From NCBI RefSeq assembly GCF_001653515.1, contig NZ_LYOY01000029.1, forward strand, positions 372,001-436,000: DNA of 64,000 nucleotides. Reading direction: 5' to 3'. Both the position numbers and the translations under genes were made by a program. Source of the stretch: Streptomyces sp. ERV7. Lineage in GTDB: Bacteria > Actinomycetota > Actinomycetes > Streptomycetales > Streptomycetaceae. The notes below the pieces were generated by a model. That model had not been told where the DNA came from. It saw nothing but the letters and a program-made list of their open reading frames with translations, and ran no database searches. Numbering within the stretch: position 1 is the first letter of the stretch; every line of letters starts with the position of its first letter. This document shows positions 37,759 through 47,486 of the stretch, piece after piece.

Positions 37759-39814
37759 GCTGAAGCGGTTCGGCAGGGGGAAGCTGCCGCGTGCGGCGCT
37801 GGTCGCGCTCCTGCTGCTGCCGCTGCTGTACGGCGCGCTCTACCTGTGGTCGTTCTGGGACCCGTACGGGCGGCTCGACCGGGTGCCGGTCGCGCTGGTC
37901 AACGCGGACAAGGGCGCCACCGCCGGCGGCCAGAAGATCGCGGCCGGCGACGGCATCGCCGAGCGGCTGCGCGAGAGCAAGACGTTCGACTGGCACGAGG
38001 TGAGCGACGAGGAGGCCCGCAAGGGCGTCGAGGACGGCACGTACTACCTCTCCCTGACGATGCCCGCGGACTTCAGCGAGCGGATCGCGTCGAGCTCCGG
38101 GGACTCCCCCGAGACGGGCGCCCTCCAGGTGCGCACCAATGACGCCAACAACTACATCGTGGGGTCCATCTCCCGCACGGTCTTCTCCGAGGTGCGCTCG
38201 GCGGCCTCCGCCAAGGCCTCCCGCTCCTTCCTGGACAAGATCTTCATCTCGTTCTCCGACCTGCACGACGCCACCGAGAAGGCCGCCAAGGGCGCCGCCG
38301 ACCTCAAGGGGGGCCTCGGCAAGGCGAAGCAGGGCTCCAAGGACCTCGCGGACGGGCTGAGCGACGCCAAGTCGGGCAGCGGCAAGCTGGCGGGCGGCAT
38401 CAAGAAGCTCAACACCGGCTCCGCCGACCTGGAGGACGGCGCCCGCAAGGTCGCCGCGGGCACCCAGACCCTGGCCAACAAGGTCAACACGGCGGCGGAC
38501 GAGGCACGCCCGTTCCTCAAGGAGAACGCCAAGGCCATCGGGGACGCGGCCAAGCTGGTCGACGACTCGGTGGGACCGGTGCGCGACCACCTGGCCACCG
38601 TCATCAAGGCGGCGCCCGCCGCCGCGACCGGTGCCCGCAAGGCGTCCGACGACCTCGACCAGGCGTACGCCTCGCTGTGCCGGTCCTCCGCGACGCCCGG
38701 GCCCGCCTGCCCGGAGCTGAAGCGCGCCAAGAAGGCGGCGGCCACCGCGGCCACCCTCGCCGAGGACCTCAACACGGTGGTCCAGGACCAGAACAGCGAC
38801 TTCAAGACGCTCGACAAGAACCTGGCCGAGCTCCAGAAGCAGGCCCGCCGGCTCGCCAAGAACGCGCCGACGCTCGCCAAGGACCTCGACAAGGCCGTCG
38901 GTGACGTCAACGCCCTCAACAAGGGCGCCAAGGAGGTCGCCAAGGGCGCCGGCACCCTGCACACCGGGCTGACCTCGGCCAAGACGGGCGCCGGGAACCT
39001 CGACACGGGTGTCGGCAAGCTCAAGAAGGGCGCGGGCACGCTCGACGGCGGGCTGCTCAAGCTCTCCGGCGGCTCCGCCGAACTCGCGGGCGGGCTGCAC
39101 GACGGCGTCGGGAAGATCCCCGACTACGACAAGCAGGACCGCGACAGGCGCACCGACGTGATGGCCGACCCGGTCAAGCTCGCCTCCCAGGCGCTGCACA
39201 AGGCGCCCAACTACGGCACCGGCTTCGCCCCGTACTTCATCCCGCTCTCCCTCTGGGTGGGCGCGATGGTGGCGTACATGCTGATCCAGCCGCTCAACCG
39301 GCGGGCGCTCGCGGCGGGCGCCTCGGCCTGGCGGATCGCGCTGGCGGGCTGGCTGCCGGTGGCGGCGGTCGGGGTGCTCCAGGTGGGCGCGCTGATGAGC
39401 GTGCTGCACTTCGCGCTCGGCCTCCAGATGGAGCACGCCGCCGGGACCATCGGCTTCCTCATGCTCGTCTCGTGCTGCTTCGCGGCGATCGTGCAGTGGC
39501 TCAACGCCCGCTTCGGGGCGGCCGGACGGATCCTGGTGCTCGCCTTCCTGATGCTCCAGCTGACCTCGGCGGGCGGCACCTACCCGGTCCAGACGAGCCC
39601 GGCGTTCTTCAACGCGCTCCACCCGTATCTGCCGATGAGTTACGTGGTCGACGGCCTGCGGAGGCTGATCACGGGCGGCGGTCTCGGGCCGGTGTGGCAG
39701 GGGTGCGCGGTGCTGGTGGCGTTCACGGTGGGCACGCTGGCGCTCACCGCCCTGTCGGCCAGGAAGAAGCAGGTCTGGACGCTGGACCGGCTCCACCCCG
39801 AGCTGAGCCTCTAG
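37730..39814 (+). CDS. YhgE/Pip-family ABC-2-type membrane protein
   Basis: 694 aa. One N-terminal helix (AALVALLLLPLLYGALYLWSFW) leads into the Pip motif DRVPVALVNADKGAT. A large extracytoplasmic region (about 120-470) follows with many Ala/Gly/Lys heptad-like repeats (DLKGGLGKAKQGSKDLADGL) predicted to form long helices, then five helices from about residue 500 to 690. The family includes phage-infection protein and type VII-associated YueB/EsaA-like proteins. Substrate unknown. It is translationally coupled to the degenerate ATPase. Confidence 0.9.
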   Translation: MRSPRLAALELKRFGRGKLPRAALVALLLLPLLYGALYLWSFWDPYGRLDRVPVALVNADKGATAGGQKIAAGDGIAERLRESKTFDWHEVSDEEARKGVEDGTYYLSLTMPADFSERIASSSGDSPETGALQVRTNDANNYIVGSISRTVFSEVRSAASAKASRSFLDKIFISFSDLHDATEKAAKGAADLKGGLGKAKQGSKDLADGLSDAKSGSGKLAGGIKKLNTGSADLEDGARKVAAGTQTLANKVNTAADEARPFLKENAKAIGDAAKLVDDSVGPVRDHLATVIKAAPAAATGARKASDDLDQAYASLCRSSATPGPACPELKRAKKAAATAATLAEDLNTVVQDQNSDFKTLDKNLAELQKQARRLAKNAPTLAKDLDKAVGDVNALNKGAKEVAKGAGTLHTGLTSAKTGAGNLDTGVGKLKKGAGTLDGGLLKLSGGSAELAGGLHDGVGKIPDYDKQDRDRRTDVMADPVKLASQALHKAPNYGTGFAPYFIPLSLWVGAMVAYMLIQPLNRRALAAGASAWRIALAGWLPVAAVGVLQVGALMSVLHFALGLQMEHAAGTIGFLMLVSCCFAAIVQWLNARFGAAGRILVLAFLMLQLTSAGGTYPVQTSPAFFNALHPYLPMSYVVDGLRRLITGGGLGPVWQGCAVLVAFTVGTLALTALSARKKQVWTLDRLHPELSL

Positions 39815-39827
39815 GAGCGCCGGACCT

Positions 39828-40448
39828 GTGAGAATCGACCGCATGGACAGCAGCACCAGACGGCAGGCGACCCGGCAGAAGCTCTACGAGGCGGCGGTGA
39901 CGCTCATCGCCGAGCAGGGGTTCTCGGCGACCACCGTCGACGAGATCGCGGAGCGGGCCGGTGTCGCCAAGGGCACCGTCTACTACAACTTCAAGAGCAA
40001 GACCGAGCTGTTCGAGGAGCTGCTGCGGCACGGCGTGGGGCTGCTCACCGCCTCGCTCCAGGAGGCCGCCGACGTCACCCACGCGCGCGGTGGCAGCAGG
40101 GTCGAGGCGCTGGACGCGATGATCCGGGCGGGCCTGGAGTTCATCCACCGCTATCCGGCCTTCACCCAGCTCTACGTGGCGGAGCTGTGGCGGACCAACC
40201 GGGCCTGGCAGTCCACCCTGATGGTGGTGCGCCAGGAGGCGGTCGCCGTCGTGGAGACGGTGCTGCGCGAGGCCGTCGCGGAGGGCGAGCTGAGCGAGGA
40301 GATCGACATCCCGCTCACGGCGGCCGCGCTGGTCGGGATGGTCCTGGTGGCCGCGCTCGACTGGCAGGCCTTCCAGAGCGAGCGCTCCCTCGACGAGGTG
40401 CACGCGGCCCTCTCCAGGCTGCTGCACGGGCGGGTCAGCGGACGCTGA
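39828..40448 (+). CDS. TetR-family repressor of the ABC/YhgE operon
   Basis: 206 aa from the GTG at 39828, with AGGAG 11 nt upstream; an ATG at 39843 is an alternative. The N-terminal helix-turn-helix is classic TetR (GFSATTVDEIAERAGVAKGTVYYNFKSKTELFEELL), and the all-helical ligand domain follows. It is 13 bp after the YhgE gene in the same direction. The palindrome before the operon at 36964-36985 is the likely binding site. Confidence 0.9.
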   Translation: MRIDRMDSSTRRQATRQKLYEAAVTLIAEQGFSATTVDEIAERAGVAKGTVYYNFKSKTELFEELLRHGVGLLTASLQEAADVTHARGGSRVEALDAMIRAGLEFIHRYPAFTQLYVAELWRTNRAWQSTLMVVRQEAVAVVETVLREAVAEGELSEEIDIPLTAAALVGMVLVAALDWQAFQSERSLDEVHAALSRLLHGRVSGR

Positions 40449-40452
40449 CGCC

Positions 40453-40518
40453 GTCCACGCGCGCGTGGACACACCGGTGCGGCGAGGCCCCGATCCCCCC
40501 TGGGCCTCGCCGCACCGG
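40453..40518 (+). terminator. Double hairpin terminator after the TetR gene
   Basis: A small palindrome GTCCACGCGCGCGTGGAC (40453-40470) is followed by a perfect 17-bp stem, 40474-40490 (CCGGTGCGGCGAGGCCC) with 40502-40518. It starts 5 bp after the tetR stop. The remaining 40519-40790 has no gene. Confidence 0.85.
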
Positions 40519-40790
40519 CGTATTTCCTCGGAACACGTCCCCCGTACGTCGCTCTGGGCACTCAAGTACCCCCGTACCTCTCGCGCCCCGCTCGGCAGGG
40601 GAGCCGCGCCGTTCCGCCGCCCCGTGTCGGCGGTACGGACGCGCCTGCCCCCTCCGTGCCCTCCACTCTTCCGTCCACGCAGGTGGGAGCCCATCCGCGC
40701 AATTACTCATCTCATGTTCTGAGTACGGATACTCAGGCGTCCGTGCTCAACCCCAGCTCCAGGAAGTCGGAACTGGTTACGATCACGTCC

Positions 40791-41408
40791 GTGTCCGTAC
40801 TCCCCCTGGTGTTCACCAGCGGCTGGGCCAGCGGGGTCAACGCGTACGCCGTGGTCCTGCTGCTCGGCGTCTTCGGCGCGACCGGCGTCACCGACGAGGT
40901 GCCCGACGCGCTCCAGCGCCCCGACGTCCTGATCGTCGCGGGGGTGCTCTTCCTCTGCGAGGCCGTGGCCGACAAGATCCCGTACGTCGACTCGGTCTGG
41001 GACGCCGTGCATACGGTGATCCGGCCGGTCTCGGGCGCCGTGGTGGGGGCGCTGCTCGCCGGGCAGAGCGGGTCGCTGCCGGATCTGGCGGCGGGCGCGA
41101 TCGGCGGTTCGACGGCGCTGACCAGCCATCTGGTGAAGGCCGGGACGCGGATGGCGGTGAACACCTCGCCCGAACCGTTCAGCAACATCGCGCTCAGCAC
41201 GGCCGAGGACCTCGGCGTCGCCGGAATCATAAGTTTCGCGATCTTCCATCCGGTCGCCGCGGCCGTGATCGCGGGCACGCTGCTGGTGCTCGGCGTGGTG
41301 ATACTGGTCTTCCTCTGGAGCCGGATCCGCCGCTTCCGGCGCCGCCGGGCCCAGCGCCGTGAGGAGAAGCGGCTGGCCGCGGCCCGTGAGCCGGGCCCGC
41401 CCGAGTGA
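40791..41408 (+). CDS. DUF4126 membrane protein
   Basis: 205 aa from the GTG at 40791 (MSVLPLVFTSGWASGVNAYAVVLLLG). A TACGAT -10-like box at 40778-40783 is so close that the mRNA may be leaderless; an in-frame GTG at 40743 is an alternative. Four or five hydrophobic segments and the DUF4126 core (YVDSVWDAVHTVIRPVSGA, GSTALTSHLVKAGTRMAVNTSPEPFSN) are clear, with a basic C-terminal tail. Function unknown. Confidence 0.85.
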   Translation: MSVLPLVFTSGWASGVNAYAVVLLLGVFGATGVTDEVPDALQRPDVLIVAGVLFLCEAVADKIPYVDSVWDAVHTVIRPVSGAVVGALLAGQSGSLPDLAAGAIGGSTALTSHLVKAGTRMAVNTSPEPFSNIALSTAEDLGVAGIISFAIFHPVAAAVIAGTLLVLGVVILVFLWSRIRRFRRRRAQRREEKRLAAAREPGPPE

Positions 41409-41462
41409 GCCCGCGCCGCCCGGACCACGGCGTTGTCAGTGGCGGCCGATAAAGTCGCGGGC

Positions 41463-42977
41463 ATGGCACGGATTGCGGTGATCGGCGCCGGGATGGGCGC
41501 CATGGCGGCTGCCGCCCGGCTGGCCGTGGCAGGCCACCGGGTGACGGTGTACGAGCGCGCGTCGACGTACGGCGGGGCGCTGGGCAGGTTCGAGCGGGAC
41601 GGGTTCGCGTTCGACACCGGCCCGGGTCTGCTGCGCCTGCCCGCGGTCTACCGGGACCTGTTCCTCAAGACCGGCAAGGAGCCGCTGGAGGACCAGGTCA
41701 CGCTCACGCCGACCGATCCCGCCTCGCGCCACCTCTTCGCCGACGGCACGGCCGTCTCGCTGCCCAACGCCTCGCGCGCGGGCGTCGTCTCCGCGCTGGA
41801 CGCGGCGCTCGGCGCGGGCGCGGGCGAGAAGTGGGGCGACTTCCTGGGCCGTGCGCGGGACGCCTGGGACCGCTCGCGGCGCCCGCTCCTGGAGGAGCCG
41901 CTCTGGCCCGACTGGCAGGTGCTGGCCCGCGACCCGTATCCGGCGGCCAGACAGCGCCGGCTGCTGCGCTCGCCCCGCCAGGCGTCCACGCTCGCGGAGG
42001 TCGGCGCCTGGGAGCTGGGCGATCCCCGGCTCGCCGCGCTCCTGACGAGCTATGCGCTGGCTGAGGGCCTGGACGCGCGCACGGCCCCGGCGAGCGCCGC
42101 CCTGCTGCCCTATCTGGAGCAGAGCTTCGGCAGTTGGTATGTGCGCGGGGGAATGCGCGAGCTGGCGCGCGCGGTGTACGAGCGGTGCCTGAAGCGGCGG
42201 GTCGTCTTCGTCTTCGACGCCGAGGTCACCGGGATCGTCGAGAAGGACGGCCGCGCGGCGGGCGTGGAGCTCGCCTCCGGCGAGGTGGCGGAGGCCGACC
42301 AGGTGGTCCTCGCCACCCAGCCGCGCCCCGGCTCCGGCCCGCTGAGCGGGCGCGAGCCGTGGCGGGAGGGCGATGTGCGGCCGGTCGAGGCGCAGGCCCC
42401 CGGGCGGTTCACGGTGCTGCTCGCCCTGCGCGGCGGGCGCCCGGCCGACGCGGTGCACCGCACGGTGGTCCACTCCCCCGACCCGGCGGCCGAGGCGGAG
42501 GCGGTGTTCACCACCCGCCACCCGGCGATACGGCCGACGGTCACGGTGCTGCGCCCCGACGACCCGGCGACCCGCCCGGACGACGCCCACGAGGCCCTCA
42601 CCCTGACCGCGACGGCGCCCCCGCAGGGCCCGGTCGACTGGACCGACGAGCAGGTGCGCGAGCGGTACGCGGACACACTGATCGGGGTCGCCGAGGCGGC
42701 GGTGCCGGGGCTGCGCGAGCGGATCCTGTGGCGCGTGGCGCGCACCCCCGCCGACACGGAGGCCGAGACCGGCGCGGAGGGCGGCTCGGTGCCGGCGCCC
42801 TCGCTGGCCGGGGCGGGCGCCACCCGGCTGCACCCGGGCAACCGGACGCGTCTGGCGGGGCTGTATCTGGCGGGCGGCTGGGCCCACCCCGGCGGCGGGC
42901 TCGCCCACGCCGGGATGTCCGGGTCGCTGGTCAGCGGTCTGATCGTGGAGGGCGACGACTTCCGCGGCTCACAGTGA
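41463..42977 (+). CDS. FAD-dependent phytoene desaturase-like oxidoreductase
   Basis: 504 aa from the ATG at 41463. FAD-binding Rossmann start MARIAVIGAGMGAMAAAARLAVAGHRVTVYE, then GGALGRFERDGFAFDTGPGLLRLP, and the C-terminal FAD contact LYLAGGWAHPGGGLAHAGMSG, the layout of phytoene desaturase/amine-oxidase enzymes. There are no carotenoid genes nearby, so a carotenoid substrate is unsupported. It is 54 bp after the DUF4126 gene on the same strand. Confidence 0.85.
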   Translation: MARIAVIGAGMGAMAAAARLAVAGHRVTVYERASTYGGALGRFERDGFAFDTGPGLLRLPAVYRDLFLKTGKEPLEDQVTLTPTDPASRHLFADGTAVSLPNASRAGVVSALDAALGAGAGEKWGDFLGRARDAWDRSRRPLLEEPLWPDWQVLARDPYPAARQRRLLRSPRQASTLAEVGAWELGDPRLAALLTSYALAEGLDARTAPASAALLPYLEQSFGSWYVRGGMRELARAVYERCLKRRVVFVFDAEVTGIVEKDGRAAGVELASGEVAEADQVVLATQPRPGSGPLSGREPWREGDVRPVEAQAPGRFTVLLALRGGRPADAVHRTVVHSPDPAAEAEAVFTTRHPAIRPTVTVLRPDDPATRPDDAHEALTLTATAPPQGPVDWTDEQVRERYADTLIGVAEAAVPGLRERILWRVARTPADTEAETGAEGGSVPAPSLAGAGATRLHPGNRTRLAGLYLAGGWAHPGGGLAHAGMSGSLVSGLIVEGDDFRGSQ

Positions 42978-43019
42978 GCCGGTGGCCGAGCGGGGTCGCC
43001 GGGCAGACCCGGCGACCAC

Positions 43020-43895
43020 TCAATAGCGGTACGGCTGCTGCTCGTTGAGGTAACCGGATCCGGTGCCGCCGCCCGTCCCGTTGCCGTACTCACCGCTCTG
43101 CGGGTACGGCGCGGGCTGCTCCTCGCCGTAGGGCTGAGGCTCGGTGTCGCGCTGCTGCGGCACCCAGACCCCGCCGGGCGGGGTGTCCGTGCCGTACTGC
43201 TGGGCGTAGGGGTCGGCGTAGGCCTGCTGGGGCGCGGCATAGCTGTCGTAGCTGCCGTAGCCCTGGGTGGTGCCACTGCCGATGTACGGGTCGGAGTACG
43301 CGGCGTACTGCTGCTGCCCGGTGTCCGTGCCGTAGCCGTACTGGCCCGCGTACGGGTCGGAGTACTGCTGCTGTGCGGCGTCGTATCCGCCGTACTGCTG
43401 CTGGGCCCCGGCGTAGGCGTTCTCGCTGTAGACGCCGTACTGGCCGGTGTCGTCGGGCAGCGGCTGCGGCTCGTAGACGGACTCCCGCGCGGCGCTCGCG
43501 GCGTCGGCGGTCCCGTCCGCCGGGGCGCCCTGCGGGGTGTCGGCCTCGCCGTCGCCCTCGTACTGGAAGTCGGAGACCTGGAGCACCGGGTCCTGGAGCG
43601 GGGCCGCGCCGCCCGAGCGGCGACGGCGGCTGGCGCCGGGCCTGCCGCCGACCGCCCAGCCCGTCGAGAAGCCCCGGCGGAAGGAGAGCGTGACATAGGT
43701 CTGGCCGACCGCGAAGGCCCCCGCACCCAGGATGATCACGAACACCGACGGGAGGAGGACACCGAGGACCACGCCCATGAAACCGGTGAAGGCCAGCAGC
43801 CGCCAGCGCAGCCGCGCCTTGTACTGCAGGAGCACCTCGCCGAGCAGCCAGAGCGCGACGACGCCGAACGCGATGTAGAGGACCGCCCAGCCCAT
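43020..43895 (-). CDS. Membrane protein with a Tyr/Gln/Gly-rich tail
   Basis: 291 aa from the ATG at 43895. Two or three helices fill residues 1-70 (AVLYIAFGVVALWLLGEVLL, LLAFTGFMGVVLGVLLPSVF, VIILGAGAFAVG). After a basic patch (RRRRSGG) the last 170 residues are low complexity, rich in Tyr, Gln, Gly and Asp (QQQYGGY, YSDPYAGQYGYG). This resembles a disordered, possibly phase-separating or septal scaffold tail. Conserved in Streptomyces next to metF; function unknown. Confidence 0.8.
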   Translation of the reverse strand: MGWAVLYIAFGVVALWLLGEVLLQYKARLRWRLLAFTGFMGVVLGVLLPSVFVIILGAGAFAVGQTYVTLSFRRGFSTGWAVGGRPGASRRRRSGGAAPLQDPVLQVSDFQYEGDGEADTPQGAPADGTADAASAARESVYEPQPLPDDTGQYGVYSENAYAGAQQQYGGYDAAQQQYSDPYAGQYGYGTDTGQQQYAAYSDPYIGSGTTQGYGSYDSYAAPQQAYADPYAQQYGTDTPPGGVWVPQQRDTEPQPYGEEQPAPYPQSGEYGNGTGGGTGSGYLNEQQPYRY

Positions 43896-43965
43896 GTACG
43901 CCCCTCTCCCAAAGGCCGCCGCCCCCCTTGGCGGGACGGCCGGCCAGTACGCCAGATGCGACTGA

Positions 43966-44883
43966 TCAGGGCTGCTGGTGCAGACCCAGATTCTCGTAGA
44001 TCTCGAGTGTCGCCGTGGAGTTGTTGAGGGTAATGAAGTGCAACCCGGGTACGCCATCGGCGAGCAGCCGCGCGCAGAACTCCGTGGCGAACTCGATGCC
44101 AATGGAGCGTACAGCGGCCGGATCGTCCTTGACGGCGAGGATCCGCTCTTTCAGCTCGGGCGGGAACTCGGCATTGCTGAGCTGGGGAAGCCGCTCCAGC
44201 ATTTTCACGCTGGTCACCGGCATGACCTCGGGGATGACCGGGGTCGTGCAGCCGGCCTCGGCGACCTTGTCGCGCAGCCGCAGATAGCTCTCGGGTCTGA
44301 AGAACATCTGCGTGATGGCGTAGTCCGCGCCGGCCCGGCACTTGTCGACGAAGTGCCGGACGTCGGTGTCCCATTCGCTGGAGCGCGGGTGCATTTCCGG
44401 GAAGGCCGCGACACCCACGCAGAAGTCGCCGGACTCCTTGATGAGCCGCACCAGGTCGGCGGCGTAGGTGACGCCCTCGGGGTGCTTGACCCACTCGCCC
44501 ATCGGGTCGCCCGGCGGGTCGCCGCGGACCGCGAGGATGTTGCGGATCCCGGCGTCCGCGTACTGGCCGATCATGTTGCGCAGCTCGGCCACCGAGTGGC
44601 CGACGGCAGTGAGGTGGGCGACCGGGGTCAGCGTGGAGTCGGCGGCGATCTGCTCGGTGGCCTTGACCGTGCCGGAGCGGGTGGAGCCGCCCGCGCCGTA
44701 GGTCACGGAGACGAAGCTCGGGGCCACCGCCTCCACCCGGCGCAGCGCGTTCCAGAGGTTCCGCTCGCCCTTCTCGGTCTTGGGCGCCCAGAACTCGAAC
44801 GAATACGTCGTCTCACCGGTCGCGAGCATCTCGCGCACGGTGCGCGCGTGGTCCGTTCTGGTGGAAGCTGTGCCAAGGGCCAT
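43966..44883 (-). CDS. metF: 5,10-Methylenetetrahydrofolate reductase
   Basis: 305 aa. TIM-barrel flavoenzyme with [17 protein letters not shown] (the catalytic Glu region), [26 protein letters not shown] and [12 protein letters not shown]. It reduces methylene-THF to methyl-THF for methionine synthesis. Single gene; the 96-bp upstream gap shows no riboswitch that I can recognise. Confidence 0.96.
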   Translation of the reverse strand: MALGTASTRTDHARTVREMLATGETTYSFEFWAPKTEKGERNLWNALRRVEAVAPSFVSVTYGAGGSTRSGTVKATEQIAADSTLTPVAHLTAVGHSVAELRNMIGQYADAGIRNILAVRGDPPGDPMGEWVKHPEGVTYAADLVRLIKESGDFCVGVAAFPEMHPRSSEWDTDVRHFVDKCRAGADYAITQMFFRPESYLRLRDKVAEAGCTTPVIPEVMPVTSVKMLERLPQLSNAEFPPELKERILAVKDDPAAVRSIGIEFATEFCARLLADGVPGLHFITLNNSTATLEIYENLGLHQQP

Positions 44884-44979
44884 ACTCGCAGGTTAGCCAG
44901 GGCTTGGCGGTCCCCCAACAAGGCAGGGGGAATTTGTCCGCATTGTCGGACTCTTGTCCACCCCTCGGACAAACGGCCT

Positions 44980-45636
44980 CTAGTGGGCCACCAGGCGTTC
45001 ACGTACCCGCTTGGCCAGGTTCGCCGTCGCCTCCGCGGGGTCGTCCGCCTCGGTGATCGCGCGGACCACCACGATCCGCTCGGCGCCCGCGTCCAGCACC
45101 TCGTCGAGGTTGGCCGCGTCGATGCCGCCGATGGCGAACCAGGGGCGCTCGGTGGCGAGCGAGGCCGTGTAGCGCACCAGGTCGAGGCCCGGGGCGTGGC
45201 GGCCCGGCTTGGTGGGGGTGGGCCAGCAGGGGCCCGTGCAGAAGTAGTCCACGCCGGGCTCGACGGCGGCCGCGAAGGCCTCCGCGTCGACGTGCGTGGA
45301 ACGGCCGGTCAGGACCTCGTCGCCGAGGATCGCGCGGGCGGCCGGGACCGGCAGATCGCCCTGGCCCAGGTGCAGCACGTCGGCGCCGATGGCGTGCGCC
45401 ACATCGGCCCGGTCGTTGACCGAGAGCAGCTTGCCGTGCCGGCGGCAGGCGTCGGCGAAGACGGCCAGGTGCTCCAGCTCCTCGGCGGCCTCCATGCCCT
45501 TGTCCCGCAGCTGGACGATGTCCACGCCCGAGGACAGCACCGCGTCCAGGAACGCGGGCAGGTCGCCCTGGCGCCTGCGCGCGTCCGTGCAGAGGTAGAG
45601 CCGGGCGTCGGCGAGCCGCTCACGGGCCGTGGGCAT
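44980..45636 (-). CDS. thiE: Thiamine phosphate synthase
   Basis: 218 aa. TIM barrel with [76 protein letters not shown] and [23 protein letters not shown]. It couples HMP-PP and the thiazole phosphate to give thiamine phosphate. It is encoded opposite to thiOSG, about 2 kb away, and has no TPP element of its own that I can see. Confidence 0.96.
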   Translation of the reverse strand: MPTARERLADARLYLCTDARRRQGDLPAFLDAVLSSGVDIVQLRDKGMEAAEELEHLAVFADACRRHGKLLSVNDRADVAHAIGADVLHLGQGDLPVPAARAILGDEVLTGRSTHVDAEAFAAAVEPGVDYFCTGPCWPTPTKPGRHAPGLDLVRYTASLATERPWFAIGGIDAANLDEVLDAGAERIVVVRAITEADDPAEATANLAKRVRERLVAH

Positions 45637-45708
45637 GAAAATCCCCCGTTGTGTGTGGTGCGGGCGCGGACCGGTCTCCCGGCCCGCGCCCCACCTGTAG
45701 GCGTTCGG

Positions 45709-46074
45709 TCAGACGGCGAGCGCCTGGGCGCGGCGCTTCACCTCCGTTCCGCGATTCTCGCTCAGGGCCTGCGCGGGGGTGCCGGGCAGGGTCGCGTCGG
45801 GGGTGAAGAGCCACTCCAGCATCTCTTCGTCGGAGTAGCCGTCGTCCCGCAGGAGCGTGAGGGTGCCGGCGAGGCCCTTCACTACCTTGTCGCCGTCGAT
45901 GAAGGCGGCGGGCACCTGCAGCGTCCGCCTCTCACCGCGGCGCACGGCGATGAGCTGGCCCTCCTTGACCAGCTGTCGCACACGCGTCACCTCCACATCG
46001 AGCATCTCCGCGATGTCGGGAAGGTGGAGCCAGGCGGGGACGAGTGCATCGGTCTTTGCGTCAATCTCGGTCAC
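45709..46074 (-). CDS. Rv2175c-family DNA-binding protein
   Basis: 121 aa from the GTG at 46074. A winged/MerR-like helix-turn-helix (WLHLPDIAEMLDVEVTRVRQLVKEGQLIAVRRGERRTLQVPAAFI) is followed by the family's GTLTLLRDDGYSDEEMLEWLFTPD. The M. tuberculosis homologue Rv2175c is a DNA-binding substrate of the PASTA kinase PknL. Here it lies about 4 kb from a PASTA kinase. It is 72 bp upstream of thiE on the same strand. Confidence 0.85.
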   Translation of the reverse strand: MTEIDAKTDALVPAWLHLPDIAEMLDVEVTRVRQLVKEGQLIAVRRGERRTLQVPAAFIDGDKVVKGLAGTLTLLRDDGYSDEEMLEWLFTPDATLPGTPAQALSENRGTEVKRRAQALAV

Positions 46075-46117
46075 GGCACAAGCGTGCCATCCCGGACTGA
46101 CACTCGGTAGCCGGAGC

Positions 46118-47338
46118 TCAGCCGACTGCGGCCTTGAGAGGGACGGAGGGGTCGGCGGCGCGGGCCGGATCCAGCGTCGCACCTGCCTCGATGAGCTTGC
46201 GGCCCTGCGCCAGATCGCGCGGTCGGCCGACGGCCAGGAGGGCGACGAGCACCCCTTCGCGCAGCCAGCAGACCGTCCACGCGGCGCCCGACGGGTCGCC
46301 CCGCCACAGCAGCCGGTCGGCGCCGCCGTGGTGGCCGACGTACTGCACGAACCTGCCGAACTGCTCGGACCAGAAGTACGGCACCGGGTCGTACGGCCGC
46401 ACCGCCTCGCCGACGATGTCCGCGGCCACCGTGCGCGGCCCCTGGAGCGCGTTGTCCCAGTGGTGGATGAGCAGCCGCTCGCCGTACCGGCCCGAGGGGA
46501 AGGAGGCGCAGTCGCCGACGGCGTAGACGTCGGGCAGCGAGGTGCGCAGCCGGTCGTCGGCCGTGACCGCGCCCTCCGCCCCGCGCTCGATGCCGGTGTT
46601 CGCCAGCCAGTCGGTGGTGGGCCGGGCACCGATGCCGACGACGACCGCGTCGGCCGGGAGGCGGCGGCCGTCCGCCAGGACGACGGCGCCGGGCTCGACG
46701 GCCGCCACGCGCGCGTGGGTGAGCAGTTCGGCGCCGCTCTCCGCGTACCAGCCGGCCATCGGCTCGGTGACCTCGGCGGGCAGCGCGCCCGCGAGCGGGC
46801 GTTCGGCGGCTTCGACGACGGTGACCGCGCAGCCCGCCTCGCGCGCGGCCGTGGCGAACTCGGCCCCGATCCAGCCCGCGCCGACGACCACGACGCGGCG
46901 CTGGGCGCCCAGGACCGCGCGCAGCCGCCCGGCGTCGTCGAGGGTGCGCAGCAAGTGGACGTCCGGCAGGTCCTCGATGCCGGGCAGGGTGATCGGCTCC
47001 GCGCCGGAGGCGATCACCAGCGCGTCGTACCGGACGGGCCCGGACGCGGTGTCGATCTCGTGCTCACGCGCGCGTACGTCCGTGACCCTCTCCCCCAGGC
47101 GCAGCTCGACGCCGAGCCCCTCGAAGTCCACCTCGAAGGCCGAGCCCTCGGCCTTGCCGAGCAGCACCGCCTTGGAGAGCGGGGGCCGGTCGTACGGCTG
47201 GTGGGGCTCGGCTCCGATGAGGGTGATCCGGCCCGGGAAGCCCTGTTCGCGCAGGGCCACCGCGGTCTGGACCCCGGCCATGCCCGCGCCGACGACCACC
47301 ACGTGCCGCTGTTCCGCATGCGTCTGCTGTTCGCTCAC
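46118..47338 (-). CDS. FAD/NAD(P)-dependent ferredoxin reductase-type oxidoreductase
   Basis: 406 aa from the GTG at 47338 (MSEQQTHAEQRHVVVVGAGMAG). It has an FAD Rossmann site near residue 13, PYDRPPLSKAVL, a second Rossmann RVVVVGAGWIGAEFATAARE for NAD(P)H, and the C-terminal FAD contact VYAVGDCASF. It belongs to the ferredoxin/rubredoxin reductase group with a reductase C-domain. Partner unknown. It is divergent from the thiOSG operon. Confidence 0.88.
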   Translation of the reverse strand: MSEQQTHAEQRHVVVVGAGMAGVQTAVALREQGFPGRITLIGAEPHQPYDRPPLSKAVLLGKAEGSAFEVDFEGLGVELRLGERVTDVRAREHEIDTASGPVRYDALVIASGAEPITLPGIEDLPDVHLLRTLDDAGRLRAVLGAQRRVVVVGAGWIGAEFATAAREAGCAVTVVEAAERPLAGALPAEVTEPMAGWYAESGAELLTHARVAAVEPGAVVLADGRRLPADAVVVGIGARPTTDWLANTGIERGAEGAVTADDRLRTSLPDVYAVGDCASFPSGRYGERLLIHHWDNALQGPRTVAADIVGEAVRPYDPVPYFWSEQFGRFVQYVGHHGGADRLLWRGDPSGAAWTVCWLREGVLVALLAVGRPRDLAQGRKLIEAGATLDPARAADPSVPLKAAVG

Positions 47339-47486
47339 CCGATCACCATAAGCATCTGACGATTCGTCAGGTAGCCCGGCCCGGACGCTCCCTACTGCCG
47401 ATGGGCCGCTGGGGTTAGTCTGGCCGACGTACCGCCCGTACCCCCGGAGCCCCGGCCCCGGGACGCGCGGCGGGACGACAACCATC

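Noticed and set aside
41463..42977. Carotenoid phytoene desaturase
   Set aside because: The fold fits, but no crtB, crtE or other carotenoid genes are nearby, so only a general FAD oxidoreductase call is supported.
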